Assembly: GCA_902728285.1 (NCBI GenBank)
Contig: CACVBU010001153.1
Coordinates: 1,929,278-1,993,277 of the forward strand
Reading direction: 5' to 3'
Length of the DNA: 64,000 nucleotides
Origin: Clytia hemisphaerica
Lineage: Eukaryota; Cnidaria; Hydrozoa; Leptothecata; Clytiidae
The notes under the pieces: generated by a model
The model's database searches: none
Seen by the model: the letters and a program-made list of their open reading frames with translations, nothing else
What the model was told of the DNA's origin: nothing
Program-made: the position numbers and the translations under genes
In this document: positions 35,201-48,400 of the stretch, piece by piece
Position numbering within the stretch: position 1 is the first letter of the stretch
Layout of the letters: each line of letters begins with the position of its first letter

Positions 35201-38200
35201 TCTCCTGTCCACATCTATGTGTGATGTCATTAAAACTTGAAACAATTTTAATCAATCATTCGGTTGCCCTCATTGACATTAAGGAGAATTATTTTCTTGT
35301 CGTCATTTTATATACGTCTGAAACTTTAAAAAAAAATATTGAGAAAAGCCTCTTTATCACAAATCCAATAAAAAGACGAGTAGTTGCGTGACGGTATAAT
35401 AACTCAATATTATTGACCTTGAACTTTATACAAACTTATTATGAATGCACGTTTTCATATTTTATGAACAGCTCGAAAAACAGTTTGCAACAGGGAATCA
35501 TCATAACCATGAAAAATGATTGAAATTCTTTTTTGTTCATTCGATATCATGTCACGTGATCGCTACGTCATTTCTCTGCTTTTTGGAAAATCCTCCTCTC
35601 CAGCTGAAAGTTATATGGGCGTATTCTATAAACCTGCTATCACAATATTCTTCAGCACAAATAATGTCCACGATATACAGACTCCAGTATTTATTTCTAA
35701 AGCTGGGATAAATACAAAACGAAATTGGCGTTAAAACATTATCAAAAGAAGCATATTTTTCCTGAAAGTGTAAGACTCTTTATCCTTGAAGAATTTCTTT
35801 GATGTCAAAGAGTAACACTGGACGATAAGATAGTGATCAGTGTAATTTGAACGTTATTTCACGTATGCTGTCAGCATCTTGATAAGTGCTTGTCAATGTT
35901 GACCTTACGTGCCTTTTCAAATTTTTCGAGCTTTGCCAAGATGTTGTGGTTACACTTCAAATACAGAAAAGATGCATAATAAGTCTGTTATTTGTTGTTG
36001 TTTTTTTCCAAAATTATTCAAAAAAGGCATGCTACGAGACTAGGAAAGTTTTCTTTTTTGAGTTTTTGAGACCCTACCTTTGACTATTGGAAATGAGAAA
36101 GGGTTCTCTGATTGACCAGCGGCACTCTCCAAGACACTGCGGTCATATACCGCTATTGTCTCATCCAAAACATTTCAACTACCCTTAAAATAATGCACCA
36201 GCTTTAACTTGCTTTAACAGTGATGTTTTAGTTGCATAACTGAATTTTGGCAGGCATTGTTTTGAGTTTGAACGATGATTTTTTATTGTCCGTTTCAGAG
36301 AAGTGATCGATCAAAAGACGGATTTCGAGTTATCGAAAGATCTAGCTCTTTCCAAAGAAACAACCAGACGTTTTTGAAAGGAAGGATTGGTGAATCGTAA
36401 CTTTCTTAAACATCAACTAAACATGCTAGATAAACAACTTCATCCATTCCTCCCTCTTTGCTCACGTCTACTTTCGGGTACCTAATAAGCGTCCCTCCCG
36501 CTAATTAATTTTTCGAAAATTCTTATTCCAATTAAATTTAGGAAAAATGTTTTTGAAAGTTTGAGAATTTAATAAGTTTGAGAATTTTTTCAATCACCCC
36601 GCTTATTCCAAACCCCCCGTTTATTAGGTACCAGAGAGTAGTGAAAAACAAAACGATGGGTCAAAATATTTTCGTGTTGAGTCATTGATCATCCTGCTTC
36701 CTCCAACGGAAATATTAATCAGATTTTGGAAAAACATTTTGTTGACAAGAGGGTATGCAGATGTTGCTTAATTCTAGATGATGATATCGCTTATTGCTTA
36801 ATTGTCCATTCGCTAATTGTCCGGCAGACAGTTCAATTAATCCATCATTCCTCGTCTCTCATCAAGTTTCGTCCTCAAAACGAAAATCCATCTCTGATTT
36901 TGAAAATTCATGCCAACCAAAATTTCATTTTTAAGTCTTTGTAAATCCAATGTAAATTGTGGAGTGGTAATTCTAGGCTTTGCACGACCGTACGATTTAT
37001 TCTTTGTCGAGGTTGGTTGTGCAATAGCTGCGGTTTCGGACAGATCAGTTTATTGTTGATGGGAATCATTAATATATGACTGAATTGATGAGAATTAACG
37101 ACCACGTTTAATTAATTGGCATTTAAAGGTTGTTAATTCGATTTTTGCACGTTAATTGAATGAAAGCGCCAACGGTATTTTTTCTTTGTGTATTTAGATT
37201 TCGAATCAGAAATATTTGACGCAGATGCCGTCACTTTTCGTCACTTTCCGTCACTTTCCGTCACTTTCCGTCACTTTCCGTCACTTTCCGTTATGTTAAC
37301 ACTAAGCTTCAACTTGCGATTTCGAAATCACCCTCTCAGCCGTTCTACGCCTGTCTTTAGTAAACGCCGCACCTGAATCTTTCACTGTTCAATCTAGAGT
37401 ATCCACTGGTGTAAATTGGAAACTTTGGCTAATGTAATGCTGGCCCTTGATCCGCTGCAGTCCCAAAAAGTAATGCTAATATGGCTGGCTTAAAAATGTC
37501 CGATAAAGTAATTTGGTTATAAATGTCTCACATAGTGACCCTGTAAGCTTTACTCATGGAGTTTTTCATTTTCTTCCACATCACATTTAGGGTTTTATAG
37601 GAAGGATTTGTACGTGATATTTTGATGGATCTCGTGAAATTGTAGACTCAATCTAAAATTAATAAGAAATATGTTGTTTTCGAATGTCATGAGTAGGAAG
37701 TTCAATTTTGCATTCACAGTGTAAGGTAAGAAGTGGGAATATCAGGAAAGATTAATTTATAGATCTGTTTGTAGGCCAGCACGATTTTCATATTGAAATA
37801 ATATTTTGCGTGATCATAAAGTTCTTCATTTCCTTCATTTAACATTTTGGTTTTTCCTCAACTCCTCCTGTTTGTACCGTTCACGTGTTTTCTAGGGAAC
37901 AAACGCATCATCTGGACGTTTACTAAAATCATCTCCGGGGTTTTCAGGCCAGTTTGACTGATTCAGACTACTTAAAACTGAAGTCCAAAAAAAAAGCAAA
38001 TACTCGTGATCGTGATCGCTCAATAAATTGTTTACATGAAGAGTAAAAATTCCTGTATGATGTACGTGAGTGGTTTTCAAGCCATAAAAAGGTCGTTAGT
38101 GTGACATTATTTCCACTTACAAAACTTTTCTCCTTCATATTATGTCATGGAGATTGTTTCCAATATATTAAAGGGGTTAGTGTTAAACCTCTCATTACAA

Positions 38201-41200
38201 ACGCATAATAATAAAGTGTTTTCCCGGGTCCTTTGTTCCTTCCATCTTCTTAGATAGCGAGCTGATCATGAACCATGCGAACCTAAACATTCAGTGTTAG
38301 CGTCTAATCTACACTAGTGACTGGTCCTAAGACACCTTCCATTCAAACAACTAAATTCTTCCCCAGTATTGATATTCAGGGGATCTTCAAATGAAATAAC
38401 CAAAATACGATTGTAAAGATCACGCCAAAACTTTCTGTCTTCACGGCAATCTTTACGTTGAGATTCTGATGTAATTAGTACTAGTAATCGTATGGTTTGG
38501 AGTGCAATTAACGATTAATCACGAGTAACAAAGGAGAAAATAGTAATTTGCACGAGTCCGAAGGACGAGTGCAAATTACGGTATTTTCTCCTTTGTTACG
38601 AGTGATTAATCGTTAATTGCACGACAAAACATACGATTCCGAGGTAATCGTCAGTAAATCGTCAGAAAAGAATAAGGGGACAAAAGTGTCCCCCCGCCGA
38701 AGAGTGCAAAAAGTGGTAATAGTGCAATTAACGATTAATCGCACTCCTCTAAACCAATCAGATTCGTGTAATTTTGCACGGCTGACGATTATTGTAATAA
38801 TGATTTCTCGATAATTACTATGTATCATCACGACACATTTGATTTTAATTAAAGGAAGATATTATCGCCGACGCACCAGAGGAACTTTTTTTCCCGCTAT
38901 GAGCGTGCCACTGAAAACGTATTTGTCTTCTGCTCATATCTACGGTTCTAGAAGGAGTTAGACGTTCGTTCACAAGTCATTAGATAGCTTGCAGCGGTGC
39001 CAGCGGTGAAACCTCAAATCAATTATTAGATAGCAGAATTTCACCCATTGCTAATTACGATCAAATCTCAAAAATGTATTTTTTTGCTTTGTTTGCTGGA
39101 ATGTCGGTCACAAAACCATTTTTCAATTTATTTTCTAATGCAAATGGGGTTCTAAAGTTATCGCTGAACCATGAAGCAGAAAATACAGTTCTATCGAATT
39201 CTTCTGAATGAAATTACGGTTTTGAAATCAAAACGAGGGTTATAATTATCTTGCTCTCCAAGGAACCTGCGTCCTACTTCAAATTTCATGTCTACCGACA
39301 TCGACGTGATTTGATCATGGTAGGTTCGACCCTGGTCAATAGCATAATATCCACTTTCTCCAGTGGGATGATGACACCTAAAAATGATAGTTTTCTTCTC
39401 GGAAAGATGGTTCCAAAAAAGAGTAACGATGGCCTCTTTGTCTATACTGTTAACAAATGACAAGCAAAGTGAAATATGTATATGTTCTCAATTAAAAGGT
39501 GGAGAAATACAGTCGATTGTTGGAGAGACTTTTGATTCAAACTGAAGATGGAGTTTACTTGTTACCAGAACTATTCTACGTTCCTCTGGAGAAGGTAAAA
39601 AAAGCTGCTCCATATTTTTGGTAAATTACACAGTAGCTACACCATTATTGTTATCGAACTTAATCAGATAAAGGATCAAGTCGTCCGAAACTTCTGAATC
39701 TAAATAATCATCTACTCGTTTAGTAAAATGATATTTTTCTAAAATGTCATTTCGATAAAACTTTTGATGAGTTTTTTCTTTAGATTTCGGACGCTTGAAA
39801 TTTTGTCCGAAATCTTTTTTTGAGACCTCAAAAATTTATTTTTAAACAAATTGGAAAGTATCTCTCAAGAAAGAAATGTCTGGTTACTTTGATTAACCTT
39901 GAAAAGAACATTTTAGTAATTTTCATTTTGCATTTGTTGTTTCAGTTGGATGCAGAGCGTGAAGAACCAAGAAGTCAACAACGGTTGTGTGGTGATCATG
40001 TACCTCACCTGTGGACACAATCCCTTTTCATCCTTGGCTTGTTATTGAAAGACGTATGTAACTCGTTACGATTCCTTATCTCGTATCTGATACTTTCATC
40101 GTAAGGTACTGAATATTAAGGCGGCTCTTACAAAATATGAGTTGCTCGATTTAAACTTCTCTCACAAATTGTCTGATCAGTTTGGGAACAGTTGTAGTTC
40201 TCTCGAAATTTTATTTGTTTATAGTTTGACTTTTAATGACTTTCTTTTTAAAGGGTTTTGTTGCTGCAGGCGAATTAGATCCACTGAACCGGCGATACGT
40301 CACTGCACCCAAACCAGAACTCGTTGTTCAAGGTAAAGGTGTTTCATTATTTAAGAATTGGATTGCGTGTTTATAACCAAAGCCAGTACTGGTGTCTCTT
40401 TCTGTAAAGATGTTCGGTCTTTGTTGTTATTTGTACGTTGTACGAAATCCCTTATCATTATCATAACATCCGTTGAGCTACAATCTGCCCTATTCCCTTC
40501 AAAACGCTCCAATTTGGCTCAAATTATTTCCACTCGATCCTTGGGGGTATGTATGACGAGCACCAAAACAAGGCTAAAACTTTGGTGTACAATGAAGGTC
40601 ATGATATTTGAGAAAAAAGGGAAATTTCCACGAAATCTCATAGCCACAAACGGTTTGGATGCGCTCTAACTTAGGTTGGAAGGGTAGAGTTTTAACTCTT
40701 AGTTTCAGCGTTAGAATCTGAGGATCCAAAAGCTCAAGAATGGTCTAGAATATAGCCTGGAAGTTTATAAATCTTTCCCGAATTGAAATATTCGATTAAA
40801 TTTAACAAATTGCCCAAAAGCGACTTTTTCGCCCGAATTTTAAATTTCTAAAAATTAGGAATTAACCAAAATTGTCAATATATTTTGACCGAGATTGTAG
40901 TATAAATATTTATATAACATAGCCCCATCAGCAGAAACAACTAATGAGATTATGCTTTCAGATTAATTACTTGCTTTAGCATGAACACTGACGACCTTCT
41001 TTGATTTTTCTAGTGGCACTGATAGCAGAAGATGAGGAAATCAAAGATTTGTTAGCTGAAAAAGGAATCGAATCGCAAACTGTTGAAGAAGTTTCGCCCA
41101 TCAGAATTTTGCCAGCTAAATGCCTCGTTCGTCTTTACAACAACCTAGGTGACGCTTTTTTCAACTTGTATAGTGAACAGCCTCATTTTACAAATCGATT

Positions 41201-44200
41201 ACTCCTAATTAGGATTTATGAGGAACAAGTCATCACAATGCCAAGCGTGTGTCGAAGTGATTTTTTCATTCTATTGTATTCTATTATAACTGAAATGCGA
41301 ATATTCTTGCTTTTAAAGGTCAAAATGCAAAGCTGGGTTTAAGTGGAAGGTAAAATAATTCTTTCATGCTTATTTGTGACACAAAATCCTAACGGGAAGG
41401 CTACTAAATTATTTTGGCCATATACGAGGGTTCACCTTTCGAATAAAATATCACGTTGTGATCAGACCTCTCACTCAAGAAAAACGAAACATTCCATGAA
41501 AAGGAAAGCTTGCGTTTCTAATATTTTAACCCAGTTAGTCTTGAAGCATTGCTTTAGCTTCAAATATCCATACTTTCTTGTAGGCCTAATTCAAGTTTGG
41601 GGATATTTGGTATCGGAAGTTTGTACCGTTCAGATGGTCACTTATTAGCATTTACTCCACAAGTAAGATATACGCTTCTTTATTTCATTACTGTGATTTT
41701 AATGATAATGGTATTTACATGTTCTACACCTAATTATATTTATCTTCGCATTTTATACACATAATGATATTATTAATAATTTGCGATTAGATATTCATAT
41801 ATTCAAAGACAACTTGTATAAGATAATGATACTAGCTTCAACACAAACGAGATAATTAGTTTTCAATGACATGGTGATGGGTTTGAATGTTTAGTGGATG
41901 TTTGCTAGTCAACTTCCACTTGTGGTTCACGAATGAAACAGCCGGGCTACCAATGCCAACCCAAGGACGGTGAGGATTGAGATGGTGATATGAGAGGAAG
42001 AGCTGATTCCTCCGTCGAACAAATTTTTCTTCATGTTACACTTTGTTTTGTAACAACAATCTTCGCACGTTCGTGTACTCTCTGCTCCGACCGTCTGCAC
42101 TGCACAGTTGTTTTTGCAAGCATCAATTGCTGCACAACCACGTGTAACATTTGTTGATTGGCTTGATTCGTTGATATAGACCATTCTTGTGAAGCATGTT
42201 CCATTGTTTTGCGCTGTACAATTCGATGTGGTGGTGGCTTCCATATTGTTGTAACATTCAGACACACCGAATACTGAAAAGCATTGAAAGAAAATGTCAT
42301 TTGACTGTCGTTCTCTTATTGGGAGAAGGCCGGTTTTCATTTAGACTGCAGATTTAACAATCATGTTAGGTAGAAAAACTTGATTTAGAAGAATCGAATT
42401 ATATTCATCAGATAGTCGGCCTTAGTGAGCTTTGAAAGAAGAAAAGATGTTGCGAGTTATTGTTTATCGATTTGTTTCAAGTTGCTTGAAATTTTAATAG
42501 TTTGAAGATGCGACTATACATAATAGCAAACTAACGACAGCAAGCTCCTACCTTCGTGCGTGACAGCCAAAAAAGTTGCAGTGTACAAGAAAAGACGCAT
42601 TTTGACGCGCTTACGAATTTGAGGTGGCTTGAGTAACACAATCGCTTTTCAGTTCCAACAGAAACTTGAACTAGACAACAACTCTCTCTCTTTTTGTTTT
42701 CATTTTTCGCTTTTCTCTTTGACAAGCCTCTTTTGATATGAATTATTCAGCATCAGAATGCGTCAGTTTTCAATGGACAATGTGACAGTCTTTCTTGTGA
42801 ATAATCTAACATTCATTAATTTATGATCAATACGTGGCATTGTTTATGGTTTTTTTGTGTTGTTTGTAAATTCCTGCTGTTTTTTTATAAGTGTTAAAAT
42901 ATCGCAAGGTTTTTTTAATGTAATCAATTGCATTGCAGCATGCTCAAGGCCCCGTCCTAACGATGTCTTTTTTTGGAAAGTGACTCCGTCGCGTTTCATG
43001 ATGTGAACCCGCAAACCTGGTCCTCTCCTTAACGCTGATGTTGAATACATGTCCCCCTATTATGGTTTACTTTCTGCACAAATGAAAGTTTGTCATAGAA
43101 AGCTGTAAATCAAGTAATAGCTAAAACTGAATATTTTCTTTGGTTCCATTGAGCTGTCTAGGTTTGAAGTTGTAGCATTGAAGTTGAGTAGAATCAAACA
43201 AAGAGCCTAATATTTGATATCATCTAAAATATTTTTCTAATCAATTTTAGTCAGAACTTAACACCAAACTAAGGACTGACATCTTTCTTTGTTTTTTTTC
43301 TTGTAGTTTTTGGATTACCGTCAATTTTATTTGTGCTTGGACAACGAGCTGGTGATCGACTCTTTCAAAACAGAAATCGAATATCTTCGTTCCAACTGGA
43401 AACAACTTGGTCGACCGACATTAACTCTTCCTATTACCCATGCTCTACTAGGTAGATTTTTGCTATTTTGAAAAAATATGCTAGACTTTTCCTCTAACTT
43501 TTGAACCGCATACTAAAACCTAAACTTCTTGACATCTCTAAAATTCATTTTAGAAAATTGATTTGTAGAAGTGAATTTAGAATTCCGCCCAAGTCCGCCA
43601 CAGCGATTGCTTGTTCTGTGGTAACCGCCCAATCTGCAGAAATTGTAAACTCGATAAATGATCAAAATGTCAAAATGATCCTAAATTTTGTACAATGATT
43701 CACCATCAGATACACCCCCTTCTCACAGACTCACTGGGACCCCTTCCTACTCGAAAAGTTGACCAAGATATCGTCCCCAGTGGAAAATTATAATCTAATT
43801 TTTTGGACCTACCCCGGTGGGGTGGAGGTCCTATAAATTAACCCGTGTTCGTTAGTTAGTTAGTTAGTTTCATTCAATTTTTCTGATTTTTTGCACAAAG
43901 GTGCATTACTATAAACCCTCGAATGTGACGGAGCCCGATTTTCGAAAAAAAATTTTTTCCGGCCGGTAGAACCGGAAATGTCCCGAAAAAAGCGGTTTTT
44001 TGAGATTTTCTCGAGATTTTATCATTAGTTTTTTGCGATTTTTTGCACATAGATGCACATTAGTACTGCCGAAAAGGTGTCGAAAACCGTTTGCCGAAAA
44101 AAAAATTTTTCCGGTCTGTAGAACCGGAAATGTGCCGGAAATCGTCGTTTTTTTCACATTTCCGTCACATTTTTTCAACTTATTTAATTGTTTCTTTACA

Positions 44201-45401
44201 GAAAAATGTTCTTTATGATGATGCCCAAAATTTAGCATTGTTTGATTTCCAAAAAAATCATCCTTTGAATCCGGAACTCCTTAAAAATCGCCGGAACAGC
44301 CGAAAACCGGCATAAAACGGTTTTCCTTCATTTTTTCAACTTATACTCGACAGATTTTCATGATTTTTTGCACAATGATGTAAAATGGCAATGCCCAAAA
44401 TGTGACAGAGCCCAATTTTCGAAAAAAAAATTTTTCCGGCCGCTAGAACCGGAAATGTCCCGAAAAAAGCGGTTTTTTGAGATTTTGTCAGTTTTAATTT
44501 TCTCTGAATGATTGATTAAAGTGTCGATATTATTTTTCTTTCACCGTTAAACATCGATGCGTTTCTTAATTGCTTTCTCCGTTCCAATAGATATATAAAT
44601 CGAAATTTAAAATTATACATTACTTCCATTAAATTCTAATTATTCGTTTTATAAATAGGTAGGTCCATTAAAGTATTACTTGTTTCCCGCTGAAATAAAT
44701 ACGATGAACAAATCCATCCCCATCGAATTTTTGGTCCGTTATTCTTACTCCCACTGGCTGAAAAAATCTTACTGGGTCTGTGAGAAGGAGAACTGTGAAA
44801 TGATTTCCATGAAAATACTTGTGTCGCATGCTCAATCTTTCTAGACAGGCTAATGACTACGAACTACTCTTCTACCAGTAAAGTAGAATGAGGGAAGAAA
44901 CTTTCAGATTGCTTTCGCCATTTATTTCTGAGAGGCACAATTATTTTCCAATTTTTACGTCAAAAGCTTTCACGTCAATTTTTATGTCATGTGGTCTTTT
45001 TCTTTCAAGTTGTTCTCTATATAATAGTGGTCGTTGTGGGAAGTTTCGCGGAGATTGCAATTATTGTCCCCTCCCCTGAGGCAACACAAGGGGAAAATAA
45101 AGTTAAAGTCGAAGAAATATAGCCGGATGATTTAATTCAAGAAGATGGAATACCATTTTAGTTCGAAAATTTTGGTTGCGATCACAAGATTTGCGAAGAA
45201 TATTCTTTCCAACAATTTGAGAAAAATAATGCCGTGATTTTCGCTATTTTTCCACCCCACGAAAGTTTGTACCCACCAAAGTTTGTACGTCTAAAGTACA
45301 TAAAAAAGTTTCTCTATTGCTGAAATTCTCCAGGTGAATAGTTTTAAGAATAAAAGCTATGTACGAGCTGATAATGTCATTATTCTCGTTCATTACGCTG
45401 A

Positions 45402-45432
<31 letters not shown>

Positions 45433-48400
45433 TTGTTTTGCGCCTGCAAACAAATGTGACAAATAGGCCATTCACTTTTTTCGTATTCCTTTTTATCTTG
45501 TAGAGGGTTCATTGGATTCGACTGCTGGGAAATTTTTGTTGCAAGTCAACAGTGGATATTTGTATAGTGTCAGGTAACTCATTATCATTATTTGGTCCTC
45601 CAATTTCAAACTTTCATTCAAACTGCAAGCTATTTCATTTGTTGAAAAATTGGGAAATGGCCCAAGAAACAGTAAACCCTCCAAAAGGCAGTCAGTCTCA
45701 AAATAGTAGACACAAAAAATGGCGACATTTTGATAAGCGGACCCTACTGTCTCATCTCTCCCAACCCTTTAGGTCACCGCTTTTTGAAAGTGAACTGTAT
45801 TTACAACAACTTTCCCATCTCATTTCTATCATATCTATTTTGTCTGTCGCTCATTTCATTGTATCGTTTGATATCCTCATAGGATCCGAGTTGGTAAATT
45901 ATCGGAAATGCAAACACGATCCAGTATCAAAAACATTGATTTTGTAGATTCTGAAATTCTAGAAGGTAATCTCATATTTTTTGCGTCCATCAAATTCTGG
46001 AAGTCTTTTTGAAGAACTCCGAAGACTTTTTAAAAGTCCCGACTTTTAATTTTAGATTTGATTTCTTTTGCACCTGATCCAACGAAATCCACGAGACCTG
46101 GTGATCTCCCTTATTCACAATCAAAACGTGGCAGAGTAAGTATTGCTTGGTAGTATCTTTTATTTGTTTTTGTCGCTTTATTTAACATAGCCTTGTTACA
46201 TATGGATACATATTTTGAATGCTCTTTTCTTTCACAGCGCAACAGTCACGATCGCCGTTTGAGTGTTCATGGTTCAGTCATTCGAAGTCGTTCCATCAGT
46301 CGTGCTGCATCATGGGGTGCCTCCTCCTCTGATGAAGAAAGTATGCTTGCTTTCACAAAAGTGCTTTTTGCGGCTGAGCCATTACCGCAAGATCAGTTAT
46401 CTTACTGGCGGTAGCTCTTAGCTCTCATGGTAAAGGTTCCGTCATCATTATGACGGTTCCCTAGAACTTGATGGTGTCGTGACGGGGCTCTAAACACTCA
46501 ATTTAGACGAATTTATCAGGAAATTTGTTCAACTATCGACCATTCGATTGAATCCGGAAAATGAGATTGACCTTCACACGCGACATTAGTATCACTCTCG
46601 ATTTTCGTTTTTAGATTCAGTGGCGGATTTGGTACGTGGTTTTGTATTGGACGGTATGCGATCACATGACCAAGAAGTTTGTGATGGTGAAATGGAACAA
46701 GAGGAGGAGGTGGATATAGAGGTAGTGAGGGAGCAATTGGAAAATTCCACCGATATCAATGAACAAGCCGATATACTACAATTTCTGTATAAAACAAGGT
46801 TCGTGGTGATATCATCCGGGTAAATTTTCCGTAACTGGAACCTCTATGGCTCGAATCTCTCTACAACACTTTTAAATGACCATCCTGATATTCTTAATTA
46901 ACATGATTCCAACAAGTTTACTTTTCCACGGATTATTTCAATTAAAGGGGATTTTTGGACCTACCTGGAGGTCCTATAAATTAACCTTTGTTCGTCCGTC
47001 CGTCCGTCCGTCTGTTACCAGCTTTTCTCGAGATTGGCTCATTAGTCGAAAATGCCGGAAATATGCCGGAAAAACCGGTTTTTTGACATTTTCTCGAGAT
47101 TTCATCATTAGTTTTTTCTGATTTTTTGCTTAAAGATGCGTATTAACAATGCCCAGAACATGGCCAAGTCCGATTTTTGAGATTTTTTCCGGACGAAATA
47201 TGCCGGAAATCGCCGTTTTTGCAGATTTTCATTGGGCTTTTTCCTAACATTTCTTTGTTTTTTCTCAAAAGAAAAACATCATTGATAGCAATTCCCACCA
47301 TCAATCATGATTCGATTGTCAATAAAACTGATTTTTTCTCAAAGAAGAAAATATCACGGTAGAGCGCGATGGTTTGATTTTTTTAGAAACCTTATTTATT
47401 AAAGCTGTGTATTTTTCTGATAGTGGATTGTTTTTATAAAGAAAAGCGTTTATAATAATTTTTTTTTAGCTTTTTCAATAGGGTTGATAATTTCTCCCAA
47501 TAGACATGCTTTCATTATATATTTTTCTATTTTGTCCAGTTATGTCTTATGTGTTTCATTGTTTCAATGTTCATTGATTAGTTTTGATAACCAGGTAGGT
47601 CCATAAAAGTATCACTTGTTACTTTTTAGAGGATATCATTTTGATGTTGCGTTGAACGGCAATCCTGGTTGCACTGTCGAAAAGCTTCTCAGGGAACTCT
47701 ATGAAAAGGTCAGCTCTCTTCTTTTTTATTTCGTCTACTTATGCAAATATTCTTTTATCATCATTGAAAGTTAGGTGATCAGAAATATCAAGTGAATTGT
47801 TGTGAGGTATTGCCTAATTTGAACCAAATTGAGATTGATATATTCATTAGGTAGTCTTAACGTTTTGAGGGTGATTGAATTTTAGAGTGATTAGAATTCT
47901 CCAGGATGTCGTATCTTGGTGTTATAATGACGGCCTTGGTTGATTAGGGCTATGCACTCTTTTTTCTATATTAGCATATGAGACAATCGGGTCGAGGCTA
48001 GATATGCTCAGCAAAATCTTATTGTCAGTCTTATTTTATGCTTAGACTTCGATTTGTTGATTTTCTTTGGGTCAAGAAGATTTTGTATTTCTAAGTCGGA
48101 ACATTGATTCTGCTCGAAGAATGAAAGTTTTAAATGAAATTTGGCGCCCCAGGCGAAAATCTTTGGTCCAAGAAAGCTCAAACAGTTTTAAAAGCAACCC
48201 TAAAAAGGTCAGGGTTTTAGATAAGCTGCACAAATGTTTTGCATTTCAGCTTGGAGTTATTTTTTGCCGAATTTGAGCCTAATTGTGCCCCCCTGTTGAG
48301 GATATTGGATATTCAGGGGGTTAACGATTTTTGTTCAAAAGTGGATATCCAGGGAGTTAAATATCTACAAGGGAGCGGATATCCAGGGGGTAAAGTGTCT

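Larger units (their letters stand above)
31240..39180. other. Rest of PHKA intron 12, few recognisable features
   Basis: Apart from the MITE at 36471-36638, a 10-bp GTCACTTTCC tandem repeat near 37228-37290 and the palindrome at 38501-38623, I see no exon or element here. Because the intron already hosts one antisense gene, further nested genes with short exons could be missed. Confidence 0.45.

Noticed and set aside
34951-36083. Open frames of 60-146 codons in PHKA intron 12
   Set aside because: AT-rich sequence, no conserved residues, no flanking splice signals in phase.
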